Of a stretch of DNA of 64,000 nucleotides, positions 25,801-37,800 are shown piece by piece. The notes under the pieces were generated by a model. It saw only the letters and a list, made by a program, of their open reading frames with translations. It made no database searches and was not told the DNA's origin. The stretch is from contig JANPWX010019802.1 in the NCBI GenBank assembly GCA_024734555.1, positions 2,681,393 through 2,745,392 on the forward strand. The letters are read 5' to 3'. The position numbers and the translations under genes are program-made. Source of the DNA: Trochalopteron elliotii. Taxonomy: Eukaryota; Chordata; Aves; Passeriformes; Leiothrichidae. Position 1 is the stretch's first letter, and the number at the start of each line of letters is the position of its first letter.

Positions 25801-28800
25801 AAACAAATGTAGAGCAGCAAGCAGAACCAGGTCTACTGTGGGAATAAGTATCTCCCCAGATGAAAAATAGTCAACGAGAAATTAGCCAAACCACATAGAT
25901 GCAATCCTAGGAAAGAAAAGTCCCAAGGATTGATTCAACAGCCAACCCTAAGGGATGTGATTCTATACCCAATCTTTTTTACCTTTTCTAACTGTGAAAC
26001 AGTTTTTGTCTTTCTTTTCCTTTATTATGCCCTGATCCTGCCTTCCTGAGTAATAGGTATGTCAGGGAGTACCACCACTGAAGAACGAAGAGTGCAAGAT
26101 GATTTGGTTGAAACCCCAGTCTACCTAGAAGATTAGCTGTCATGTCAGTATAAAAGCACAGCTCCTATGTATTTTGAAATAATATTGCTTCTTCCTTTAC
26201 TTGTTGCCATAAGAAGGAAAATTAAAAACAATGCCAATATTTCAATTCTAACTGCCTAACTTCACCTCATTTTTAAACATACGCACTTTCAGAACTCAGT
26301 CCTGCAAATGGCCAGAATTGGTAACCATCCCAAAATTCTGAGTATTTCACCTTAGATTTCATATACATCTAAATTATCTGCCAACTTTATGAGAATGACC
26401 AGTCACAGGCTCTATAGTTGCTTATTTGAAGACGAACGATCCAGCAATGAATATAGAAAGCTGTAGATTATGATGAAGTGGAATTGATGACTCAATGCTG
26501 TCTGCTCATTTCATGTGTTTCAATTACGTGCTTCAATCACAGCAATAAATTACCAGAGTAAAACTATGGAGATTTCCTAACTGCATCTTAGGCTATGAAA
26601 AAAAGGACAGAAAACATCTGAAATTCACATTTTCTTAGAAGGCTGAAAATATATTAAAGGCATCAAAGTATCTGAATCTTGCAATTTCTTCAGAGTCAGA
26701 ATGTTAATTAGGCTTTTATCAATCACAGTGTACAAGGCAGAAGAAACAAGTGTGGCATCTGCACACTTGTTTATTCCAGCATTTCTCCAGTCAAAACACA
26801 GCCCCCCAGTGAGGGTAAAATTAATCCTACGAAGATGGTGCAGAACATTCTTTGTCTACAAAGGATGGTTTTAACATGGACTGATTTTTCAGCTAATTGA
26901 CACTATTTCTTAAAATAGGGTAAAATGATATTAAGCCTTTGCTATAGATTAAAACCACATTAAACTATATAAAACTATGTATATTAAAGCAAATGGATAT
27001 TATACATCTTCAACTCAAAAGTCTATTAACATTAATTGCGAGATTTAGTTCTTAACATATAAGCTGATTTTAAAAACAGTAAAATTATTTCTAAGTTAAT
27101 AAATGGTCAAAGTTCATTTTACAACTGGAGAAACTTAAACCAGACAATTGCAATAAATTAGAACCAAATTGCCCTAGGATAATCCTCCTTTTTTCTGTGG
27201 AAGCTTTTATGACATAATTCAATACTTTTAAAACTGAAGCTAACATAAAATTTTGCTTCAACATTTGGCCTCTGGATTGAAAATAATTTTTCATTACAGA
27301 TGTTCCAAAAGCCCAAGTAGCAGGTATGTATTACCAAGTTTGAATAGGCACTGTATTTTTCTTAAAAAGAAAACACTTACACATCCACAAGTAGTACATA
27401 ATCTTTACTGTCTTCTGGAATTCTACAGGAATGTCTACTGAAAAATCCTGGTAAAAACAAGGACCTACAGGAAAATTCTCAGGAAGAGGTGGCCAGTTAT
27501 TTTTTCTACCTGCAAAACAGAAAATAAAGAAGAAAAAAAGGCATTTATAAGGTAGTTTCAGTCTCTGTATACTTGAAAGTGATGTACATTTGAACTTGTT
27601 TGAACTGTTTAATGCATGAGTTTCTCAAGTGGATGGATAACTTGGCTACCAAAACCCAAGAGTTTTAAGAGCAATCCTCAACATAAACTTCAGAAATTAA
27701 ATACAAGTGTAGCCAAGTCAAGGAAAATATAGTATTTTATCTACATAAAAGACTCAGCAGGCATCTGACATTTCCCAAAAAGCAAGAGAATTTTTTCACA
27801 AAACAGATATAGATAGAAAAACAATTTCTGAGAATTCCTTGACTTTTAAATGAGTATTTTCCTAATGTCCCACCATACTGATATAGTCTTGTTGAATACA
27901 AAAATAGGGGACTGAAAAGCACTCCTCATTTTCAGAATCCTAATGTTTTTAGTGTCAAAGTGTCTCTAGTTTCCAATATAGTTTTGTGTCAAAACTTACC
28001 TAAAAGTCAGGAAGTCTCAAGAAAGACAATTACTGCACTGGTCTGTAAGTACCTTTTTCTAACAAGAATATGCCCTACAGCATCACTGTATTTTGATACA
28101 GTTGTGTGACAGAGTGAGGACACTGTAAAGGAGACAAGACCAGACACTTGGATTTCCTGTATGCTTATCTGACCACAGACTAGAGTACACACTCTGCTGA
28201 ACACAAGTCACACCAAGCACAGACTCGGAGATTCAACTGAGACAATCACTGCAACAAACATTTTCATAGCATTTCAAACTCTGGATGCAAGAGATGTATT
28301 AATCACCAGGTGATCAATGAATTAGCTGAAATAGGAAGCAGTACGCTTTTATTAGCTCGAATGCAATGCCACACAGAACCTGAGCAGACAAGGCCAAATG
28401 CATCAAGCTGAGGTGAAGTACCAGCCTGAAGATCTTTCACTGCAGTAAATTAAGACAACATATGGCAACAGTGTCCTAGATGTGCAGCCAGCATCTTAAG
28501 GCAAATGAATGCAAATAGCTAGAGCACTGCAAAAGACCCTGTTCACCACTGAAGACCATTCTAGCGTGTTTTCAAAGGAGTCCAAATTAGTGCATGTGTC
28601 CCCGGGATCCAGAAATGTGATACAAGGAATAGTTCAAAGTTGTGCCAGAGCAGGTTCACAACGGACATCAGGAAGCATTTCTTTACCAAGAAAATGGTCA
28701 GACACTAGAATGGGTTTCCTAGAGGAGTGCCCAATGTCCTCAGCCTGTCAGCGTTTCAGGGCATATGAACAATGCCCTCAAATAACATGCTTTAATTTAC

Positions 28801-31800
28801 TGGTACTGAAGTGAGCAGGAAGTTGTACTATATGGCAACTGTCAGGAGGGGCAACACCAGCAACCAAAGTAAGTTTGGGGGTGAGCATTAGATCAAGCTG
28901 TTAAGAGGTTTCTTGAGCTTAGGGACACCTGTGTAGTAGCCCAAAGTCCTACCAGGACCCAGAAGCTCTCACTAACCAGCCAGGCGTGGTGTGAGCATTA
29001 CCAGGAGCAGTCTGGGAGATCTAACTGGCTTTAGGGAGCATGAGTGACCAGGACTTGGTGCATCAAAAAGATGTGGTGTGGCAGTTTATGCAGGAGGGTG
29101 AGCAGGGAGGGTACTGCAATCCAGATAGGTCCATGCCTCAGGTAAGTGCTAAGTGCTCTAGGTCTCTGCCATAATGGTGGGCACTTGTCTCAGAGTCAAA
29201 ACGAGTCTGTCTACTGAGGCAGCCCCAGAGAAGTCTGACTGAGGAACTGGTAAGGAAAGAGACATGAGCACAGGTGGTAGCTTGGGATGGATTCACAGAT
29301 ACTTCTCCTGGAGAAAATGCTTGTGTCTGCATGAAACATGCATAGTTTGATGAACTGTTGCAGAAGGTGGACAAATTGCAACAGGCTGCGCAGTGTTAGA
29401 GGGACTGAAAAATGGGGATAGAGAAATGGCTTCCAAACCATACACCTACAATGGACATCACTGAGTGTGAGACACCTTGGAGCCTGGTGACCCACAAATA
29501 CAGAGCTCAAGTCCAACCTCTACTCTGCAACTTCCACACCAGAACAGATACAATGCTTTAAAGGCTTTAGATGTCCATTAGCAAGTCCAACAAGGAGCAG
29601 CATCTGGACCAGCAGCACCATAGTCATAACTGTAAGAAGAAATGCTGAGTAATTGTGATGGGTACTCTCTTAGGGTCACTGAGACACCATCTGCCAGCCT
29701 GATCCAGTCACAGGAGGTAAGGCTGCCAGCCAGGGACTAAGACGCATGCTGCTGCCAAGAGGGCAGCCCAACTTGTCAAGAGCATGGACCAGTACCCATT
29801 ATTACTTTCTCACATGGGTACAAATGATACCACAAGCCAAAAAATAGGCAGGATCAAGGAAGACTATGAAGTGCTGGCAAGACAAGTGACAAACACTGGT
29901 GCCCAAGTCATCTTCTCACCTATCTTCCTGGTGACAGAAACAGGGACAGCCAGAAGCAGCCATGTTGTGCAGATCAACATCTGGCTTCCTGGCTGCCATC
30001 AAGGTTTTGGATTTTGTAACACTGGGTTGTGCTTAAATGATTGTAGCCTGTTAGGGAGGAATGGGATCCATCTGTTTAAAAAAGGGCAAGAGAATCTTTG
30101 GCAACATGCTGGCCAATTGGGTGAGATGGACTTTAGACTACAGCACTCAGGGGGCGAGGTCTAAAGTGACTATGATCATTCTGTTGCTTCCTTCTAGGGA
30201 GGAGGTTATGTCCATCAGTGCAGATGTTCCTTGGCTACTTCTCAAGATGAGAATCACAGGCCTAATGACATCAAGGGTGTTCACGGTTATAATGAATCCT
30301 CTTACACTCCATCTAGGGAATCTGGATGCCTGATTACCTCTTTGAAGTGCCTGTACACAAACACACAGCAGCAAGGGAATAAACAAGAAGAACTGGAAAT
30401 CTAAGAGCAGTCACAAGGCCATCATCTCATTGAAATTACAGAGATATGGCATGATAGCCCACATGACTGGAATAATGTCATGCGTGGTTGTGAATTTTTT
30501 AGAAAGGGCAGGTCAGAGAGGCGAGGTGGTGGAGTTATTCATTTGAGAAAGCAACTGGATTCTATCAAGCCCTACTCAGGGGCAGACAAATGAGTTGACA
30601 CTTTATGGGTTAGAATTAAGGGACAGGCTAATATGGGTGATACTGTTGTTACAGGCCACCTGATGAGCAGGAGGAAGTTGGTGAGGCTTTCCATGGACAG
30701 CTGGCAATATCCTCATGGTCATAGGTCCTGGTTCTCCTGGGGACTTGTTTGTGGGACAACATGGCCCAGCACACATGGTCCAGGAAATTCCTGAAGATCA
30801 CTGAAGATAATTTTTTGATGCATGCAGTAGAAGAGCCAATGAAGAAAGATGTCTAGCCAGATGATTGTCTTGGGGTGATTTTATGATGATACTCTATTTC
30901 CTAATCATCTGCTTTATTCCCTGCTGTAGCTTTAAGATAAATCAGCGGGAGGGGCAGGGAGTCTTGGGCTTCTTCATGGGTTTTATTCAAAACCTCTCTC
31001 CGGGGCGCGTGGCTGTGGTGCAGACCAGGACATGACATTCTTGATTTCACCAGACTAGTTTTTGCTAGCTTAAGCACCCAGTTTTTTTTCTTCCTTTCCT
31101 CTGACTTGGAGGCTGCACCAAGAATCCTTTCAGTGGCTTTTTGGTTTTTTTCTTGAACTGTTTCTGCTGTGTTTTTGGTCAGAGATCTGAAACGCCGAGA
31201 CAGAAGACGAGCAGGGGGCTGCTCTGAGCCCAAGACCTTGGGAAAAAAGGCTGAGCCAACAAGAGAAAGGACACCAAAATCCAGCAGCTTTGTGCACTGC
31301 AAGGAGGACACCAACGCCAGAAGTTCAACAGGCTCCTATCTGTTTTGCCCAAGTTGCTGTGTGAACTCCTTTTTCGCCTTCCCCAAGACAAAGGGGCCAG
31401 CAGCCATTTTTTTCCTTTCATGCCACACAGCCAGGTGGGGGTTGGGGGCTAAGGTTCTAAAATTTCAATATTTAGCATTTATTCAATCTTTTATTTTTTT
31501 CTGTGCCTTGTGGGCACCAGGCTTTGTTTATAAACTTTATTTTCACTACCATCCACTGGTATTCATTTCTTATTATTCATTATTCATTCACTGGTAAAAA
31601 GGGATTACTGAAGCACTTCTCTTTAGAGAAAACACTCATTCCAGAGCATTTTCTCCTAAACCTTGTCTCTAAACCAAGACACTGATCAAACCAGGGAAAC
31701 TGGTTGAAAATGTGAAGGCTACAGCCAGCCTTGGCTATATAGCAACCATGAGATGGTGGAACTCAAGATCCTGTGTAGAGGAGGTAAAGCAGCAATCAGG

Positions 31801-34800
31801 ACTAGAACCCTGAACTTCCAGAGAGCCAACTTCACCCTCTTCAAAGACCTTCTTAGCAGAATCTCATGGCTTAGAGCTCTAGAGGAGAAAGGGGTCCAAG
31901 AAAGCTGGTTAATACTGAAGCATCACTTCCTCAAGTCCAGTGTATTCCCATGAGCAAGAAATCAGGAAGAAGGGTCAAGAGACTTGGATGGATAAGCACG
32001 GGAATTACAAATGCAAGGAAGAAATCTATGGGATGTGGGAAAAGAAGCAGGTCACATGGGAGGACTGTAGGAACATCATCAGAGCATGCAGGGATGTGAC
32101 AAGAAAGGCCAAGGCCCACTTGCAATTAAGTCTGTGAAATGATATCAAGGATTACAAGCAGGGCTTCTACAAGTACATTAGCAGCAAAAATAAAACTAGG
32201 GAAAATGTGGGGTCACTGCTGAATCAGATGGGTGTCCTGGTGAAGGAAGACAGACAGAAGGCAGAATTAGTGAATGCCTTCTTCCCTTCACTGTTAACTG
32301 CTGAGGCCAGCCCTCAGAAATCCCAGACCCTGGGGCAAGGTATGGAAGGCTGGAAAAAATATTTCCCCCAGTCATAAAGGGTTTGGTTAGAGATCACTTG
32401 TGCAGCCTTCTAATGCACATAAACCCACGGGCCCAGATGAGATGCACCCACAGTGCTGAGGGAGCTGGCAGATGCTGTAGCTAAGCCACTCTCCACCATC
32501 TTTGAAAAATCAGAGAAAACAGGAACAGGGCCCAATGACTGAAGGAAAGCCAATCCCATCTCCAAAACTGGCAAGAAGGATCCAGGAAACTACCAGCCAG
32601 TCAGCCTAACCTCCATCCCTGGAAAGGTGATGGAACAGAACATTCTGGAAGTCATCATCAAGCATGTAGAAGAAAAGGAGATCATCAGCAGCAGTCAGCA
32701 GGGATTCCCCATCTTATTTAAAATGATACAAACTGGGGGAGGGGCTGTCACACCTGAAGGCTCTGCTGCCTTTTGGCTGGGCCTTTGTAGGCTGGAGAGT
32801 TGGACAGAGAGAACCCTCATGAGGTTCAACAAGGGCAAGGGCAAATGCAGGGTCCTGCACCTGGGCAGGAACAACCCCAAGTACCAGCACAGGCTGGGGG
32901 TGCCCCACTGGAGAGCAGCTCTGCAGAGAAGGACCTGGGAGTCCTGGTGGGTCTCAGGGTGACAAGGAGCCAGCAGTGTGCCCTTGTGGAGCCCAGTGGG
33001 ATCCTGGGCTGCACTGGGAAGAGAGTGGCCAGCAGATCAAGGGAGCTGATCCTCCCTCTCTGCTGGGCCCTGGTGAGGCCACATCTGGAGTGCTGTGCCC
33101 AGTCCTGGGCTCCTCAGTACCAGAGAGACAAGGAGCTCCTGGAGAGAGTCCAGCAAAGGGCCACAAAGATGATGAGGGGTCTGGAGCATCTCTCTTACAA
33201 TAAGAGACTGAGAGAGCTCAGCCTGTTTATAGAAGAGAAGAGAAGAGAAGACTGAGAGGGGATCTCATCCATACATATAAGTATCTCAAAGGTGCCAAGA
33301 GGATGATGTCAGACTTTTCAGTGGTGCCCAGATATTGGACAAGAAGCAACGGCAATAAACTAAAACACAGGAAGTTTCTTGGAAGAACTCCTTTACATTG
33401 AGGGTGGCAGAGCACTGGAATGGGCTTTGTGGAGTGTCCCTATCTGGAGACCTTCAAAACCCACCTGGATGCATTTCTGTTCCTGTATCAACTACTCCAG
33501 GTGAGCCTGCCTTAAATGAGATGATCTCCAGAGTCCCCTTCCAACTCTATTCCAATCACTATTCTGTGATTCACTGTATATCCCTTCCAACTGAAAATAT
33601 TTTATTCTATTCTACAGAATTCCCTGACAACTTGAATTACTAAGGAATTATGCAATTTGGAATTTAATACTGCATATTGAAAAAAGACCAGCATATGTGA
33701 AAATAAAAGAGAACTGTAGATAAAAGTGAAATGATCAGGTAAAGTCAGCATCACACACAGTGGTTTGCTTTGTTGGGTTTTGGGGTTATTTTGAACTTCA
33801 ATCAGAAGTTCTTCCTTTTGGAAATGAACATTTCCATAGATGTATTTGCAGCAAAGCATCTTCAGTTAAGAGGATGTAAATCTTCTCATACTTGTGAAAT
33901 TGCTTTAAAAAGCTGTTCATTTTGCAGAGCAGAGTTTGTAGCATACAAAAAAAACCTAATAAAAGATAATTAATAGAATACATCTTTCTGCTATTTGTGT
34001 AGAATATGTTTGTAACACAGCAAAAGAAATGAAATGTTTCAAACCAGAAAAGTTCTCCTACAGCTGTACTGACAGATGAGAAATCAAAGAGATGTTACTT
34101 TAGGAAGTTATAGTTTTACTTCATCTCAAAATGCTCCATTTCTATTCAGCAGCATTACTCAGATACTCATCTAGAATAAAAATAGAAGAGAATAGACAGA
34201 AGAGAATAACATGCTACAGAGGTCACATTTAGAATTTTTTCACTGAAAATCTGAAAAGGCAGCTCCGTTTATACACTGTATGCACCTTCTCAAGGGTGAT
34301 AAACTTCCTTTTCCTGAAGACATTACAAAAATCCCTCTTCAATCTGCTTCACAATGTCACCGTAAAATTAAAAGCTTCTACGAGAAAGTGACATTTCTGA
34401 AATTTGAAGTGTATTTTTCATGCGTACCCCCTTGCTGATTGAGACTCTGCATTTCCCTTTCTCTGCGATCTAGTTCAGCTGCTTTTCTTTCCAGTTCTTC
34501 TTGACGCTTTAGCAGTTCTGCCTGGGCCAAGGCATGCTCCTGAATGAAACAAATATCACCAGATATTGACAGAAAGTATGAATATGGCATAAATATTCCA
34601 TGTCTTTTCACTATAATTAAGTATGTCCATTTATGAAGACTGATCCAATACAGCACAAGTTCACATATTACCAATTACTTAAAGGCAGAACTAGTTTTAA
34701 TTAGGAAAGCAATGCTTACTTACAAAACACATTATTCCAGAAGCATATTTAAATAATTATTATTAAAAGGAACCTAGTATCTAAAAGTTGCAGACAAACC

Positions 34801-37800
34801 TTTGCTATTTGTGTGTAAGAAGATGGTTCTTCTGTTGGTTTCATTATTGCTGGCTGGGTACTTGGTACATTAGGCATTTTCACATTTCCTGGAGGAGGCT
34901 AAGAAAACAAAAGACAATTATAGAGAAACACCATCCTGTTCTTATAAACTTCTTTTCATTGTATATAAATATAAACTGATAATAAACTGAAAACTTGATA
35001 TTCTGCTCGCAATATTTACAATCTTCAGAAAAAAAGACATCAGCTGAGTTCTGTGGTGCAGCTTATCCTGCACTGCTTTCAACTAACACTCAAAGAATTT
35101 TAGGAGTTCAGTAAAAATAAACAGAATTTTACTTTTGTTAAGACATGGATATTAATACAGCCAGTTACTGTTTCAGAGAATTGCAGCATTTAAGAGTCAT
35201 CTATTCATACTCTGAAACACAGTGTAATATATTAATGTCTTCCAGCGCCTTCTACTTAACTAGAGAAGTAATGTACCATATGAAACTTTCAAATTCAAGA
35301 TCTATAATCTATTCCTTGACCATTTCACCAATTTTTGCTAGGTATTTCTGCTAGGTTAAGATACATGTGTTAAGAATACAATCCCAGCAAAAGTTGCATT
35401 TCAGACATTGTATGCAGAGGATACAGACTGTTGCAGAAATACAGTAGTATCTATTTCAGGAAGTACACAAGAAAAGTGCACGGTTTTGATACTACTGTGT
35501 TTTCATATTTACTTAGCTTCAAAATGCGTGCACAGGGAAACAAAGTTGCAGTGATCAAAATGCTCTTAAATGCTAGAAGTTCAATATTGCTTTAATGTTT
35601 TTCCAGGTTACTATTCAGAGATTACAACAATGCACAATAGGCACAGGTACTATAAATCATCTATGACAGATGAAGAACCTAGTGAAGATCATCATGATCA
35701 TAGAGCTTTTCAAGCTGAAAGGGAGCTATAAACATCATGGAGTCCAACTCCCAGCTTAAGCTGGCTAAGCAGGACCTTCCCCCTCATGACCAGTTCTGGC
35801 TCTAATGACTCCAGTGTCTCTCAAATCTTTATCCATCGCTCACAGAATAACCTTCTCCATAATTTTACCAGGCACTGAAGTGAAACTTACTGGCCTGTAA
35901 TTACCTAAGTCTTCCTTCCTAGTCTTCATGGAAACTGGGACAACATTTGCCACCTTCTAGCCAACTGATACCTTTCCAGACTCCCAAAACCATTGAAAAA
36001 TAACATGGAGAAGACCCATGATATGATCAGCCAGCTCTTTCAGTACACTGGGATGAATTCCACCAGGCCCCATTGACTTATGTGCACTCAGATGAAACAC
36101 TAAATCCTGAACAACTTCCGCGTTTACAAGCCTTCAAGTCACAGGTCTACAGGGGTCCCTGGGCCCATCAGTGCTGTTATAGATAGAGGTAAAAAAGGCA
36201 TTAAAGATCTCTCCTCTGTCCACATCCCTAACTGTGAGGTGACTGACCTCATCAAGTAATGGACTAATATTATCTCTGAACATCCTTTTGCTGTTGATCT
36301 TTTGAAAAGGCCATTTTGTTGTCCACCACAGTGCTGTCCAGCTTGGATGCTCATCAAGCTTTAACCACACAAATCTCCCCCCTGCAGTGGCAAACAGCAT
36401 CTCTGCAGCCCTCCTGTGTCATCTGTCCTTGCTTTCAGTGTCCAAACACCTCCCATTTTTATTTAAGCTCTAAAAAAAGATACCTGTTCAGCCAAGTTGG
36501 CCTTCTGCCTCACTTCTTTGAATTACAATACTTTGAAATTGCTTGCTCTTGAGCTCTTAAAAGATGGCTCTTTAAAAAAATTTAAAATTTCAAACATGTT
36601 TTTTAAACCCAGCTTGCTCTAAGACTTCCTGTCAAATTAAAGTACTTATTTTTATAACCCTCATCACAGCAAAAAGAATACAACAGCTACTCACAATGAA
36701 GCAAACAGAAGTATTCAAATGCCTTGGAAAATCATTTAGCTCCCAAAATAATGCTCAGCAAAAACCCCTGCAAAACACAGCTGCACAGTTTGGGATTTTC
36801 CTAGAAGTGAGAAGTACAGGAGTTATATCAGTGCACTCTCAAGCTCTTGCACTGTGCTCACAACCTGGGCTGCATCCCAAGAAGCTTAACCAGAAGCAGC
36901 CCCATGTCAGGGGAAGCAATGCTGCCCCTCCCTCTCTGCTCTCATGACACCCCAACTGGATTATTGCATCCAGTTCTGGGGCCCCCACTCTAAGACCATG
37001 GACACAGGGAGTTCAGAGGAGGGACACCAAGATGAGCAGAGGAATGGGGCACCTCTCCTGCCAGAGGAGAGAGAGTTGGGTTTGTTCAGCCTGGAGAAGA
37101 GAAGGTTCTGGGGACACGTTATGGCACCTTCCAGTACCTGGAAAACAGCTTGAGCTGGGTGCCTCCTGAGAGAGACCCCAGAACAAGGAAGTCTCTGGGC
37201 TTTCATACCTTCATAATCTATGAACTCATTCTCCACATGCTTTTTATACGCCCTGCATATGCCTTTTAGTCCCATATGATTTTTGAAGTGGGGTCTACTA
37301 GTTCAAGTGGGGTCTACTAGTTCTTTATAGAATTCTTTATGTGTAGCTGTTTTTATCTGGACAGATTGCAGCTTCAGCTGACAGTTGCAGCTACTTAATC
37401 TTTCAGTTTGCACTTATCTCAGAGGCTCCCTTCGCAGAATTAAGTAACAATTAAAGAATAGCCCAACTTCCCAAGGTCCAAGTTTGTAGTTTGCAGCCTA
37501 AGGCTTCAGCAATAGTCAGTTTAAAAATAATCAGAATACAGTTTAAAAAATTCATCTAACTAAACTTGTTTTCAACAGCTGACCGGAGATAGGTGTTCAA
37601 AAGAAGTTCTCTCTTGAAGTGATTTCCTCATACAGATTAAGTTTATTTATTAGGGAGAGGTTAAAACTTCCAGAAGAAGCCAGGAGTGGATGATCAGTTT
37701 GGTTTCTTACAGACTTCTGTGCTTTTCTGCTGTGTTCAGATACAAGATGGAAGGACAGGGAGCTACCCAGGAATTTGCTGGACAAAAAAAAGTCCACTCA

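Larger units (their letters stand above)
29060..33585 (+). mobile_element. Long, decayed CR1 LINE with remnants of both ORFs, split by a solo LTR
   Basis: In order, the element holds a possible 5' region (from about 29060; the true start may be nearer 28850), ORF1 with an esterase (SGNH) domain, the ORF2 endonuclease, part of the RT, and the 3' region ending at the typical ATTCTGTGATTC. The 30866-31681 solo LTR interrupts the endonuclease. The RT core is missing: sequence jumps near 32700-32750 from the block before the catalytic motifs to the region after them. Excluding the LTR, about 3.7 kb of CR1 remain, far longer than the usual 5'-truncated copies. Many stops and frameshifts make it inactive. 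Confidence 0.85.
27510..34427 (-). other. SCAMP1: SCAMP1 intron 4, with nested CR1/LTR insertions
   Basis: A 6.9-kb intron, over 70% of it retroelement-derived: a CR1 3' end at 28655-28845, a long decayed CR1 at about 29060-33585, and a solo LTR nested inside it. All CR1 pieces here are antisense to SCAMP1. The flanks 27510-28650 and 33590-34427 show nothing recognisable. Confidence 0.85.

Noticed and set aside
30901..31597. ORFs of 137 (-) and 142 (+) codons
   Set aside because: Both lie inside the solo LTR, which is non-coding. They show no Gag, Pol or Env motif.
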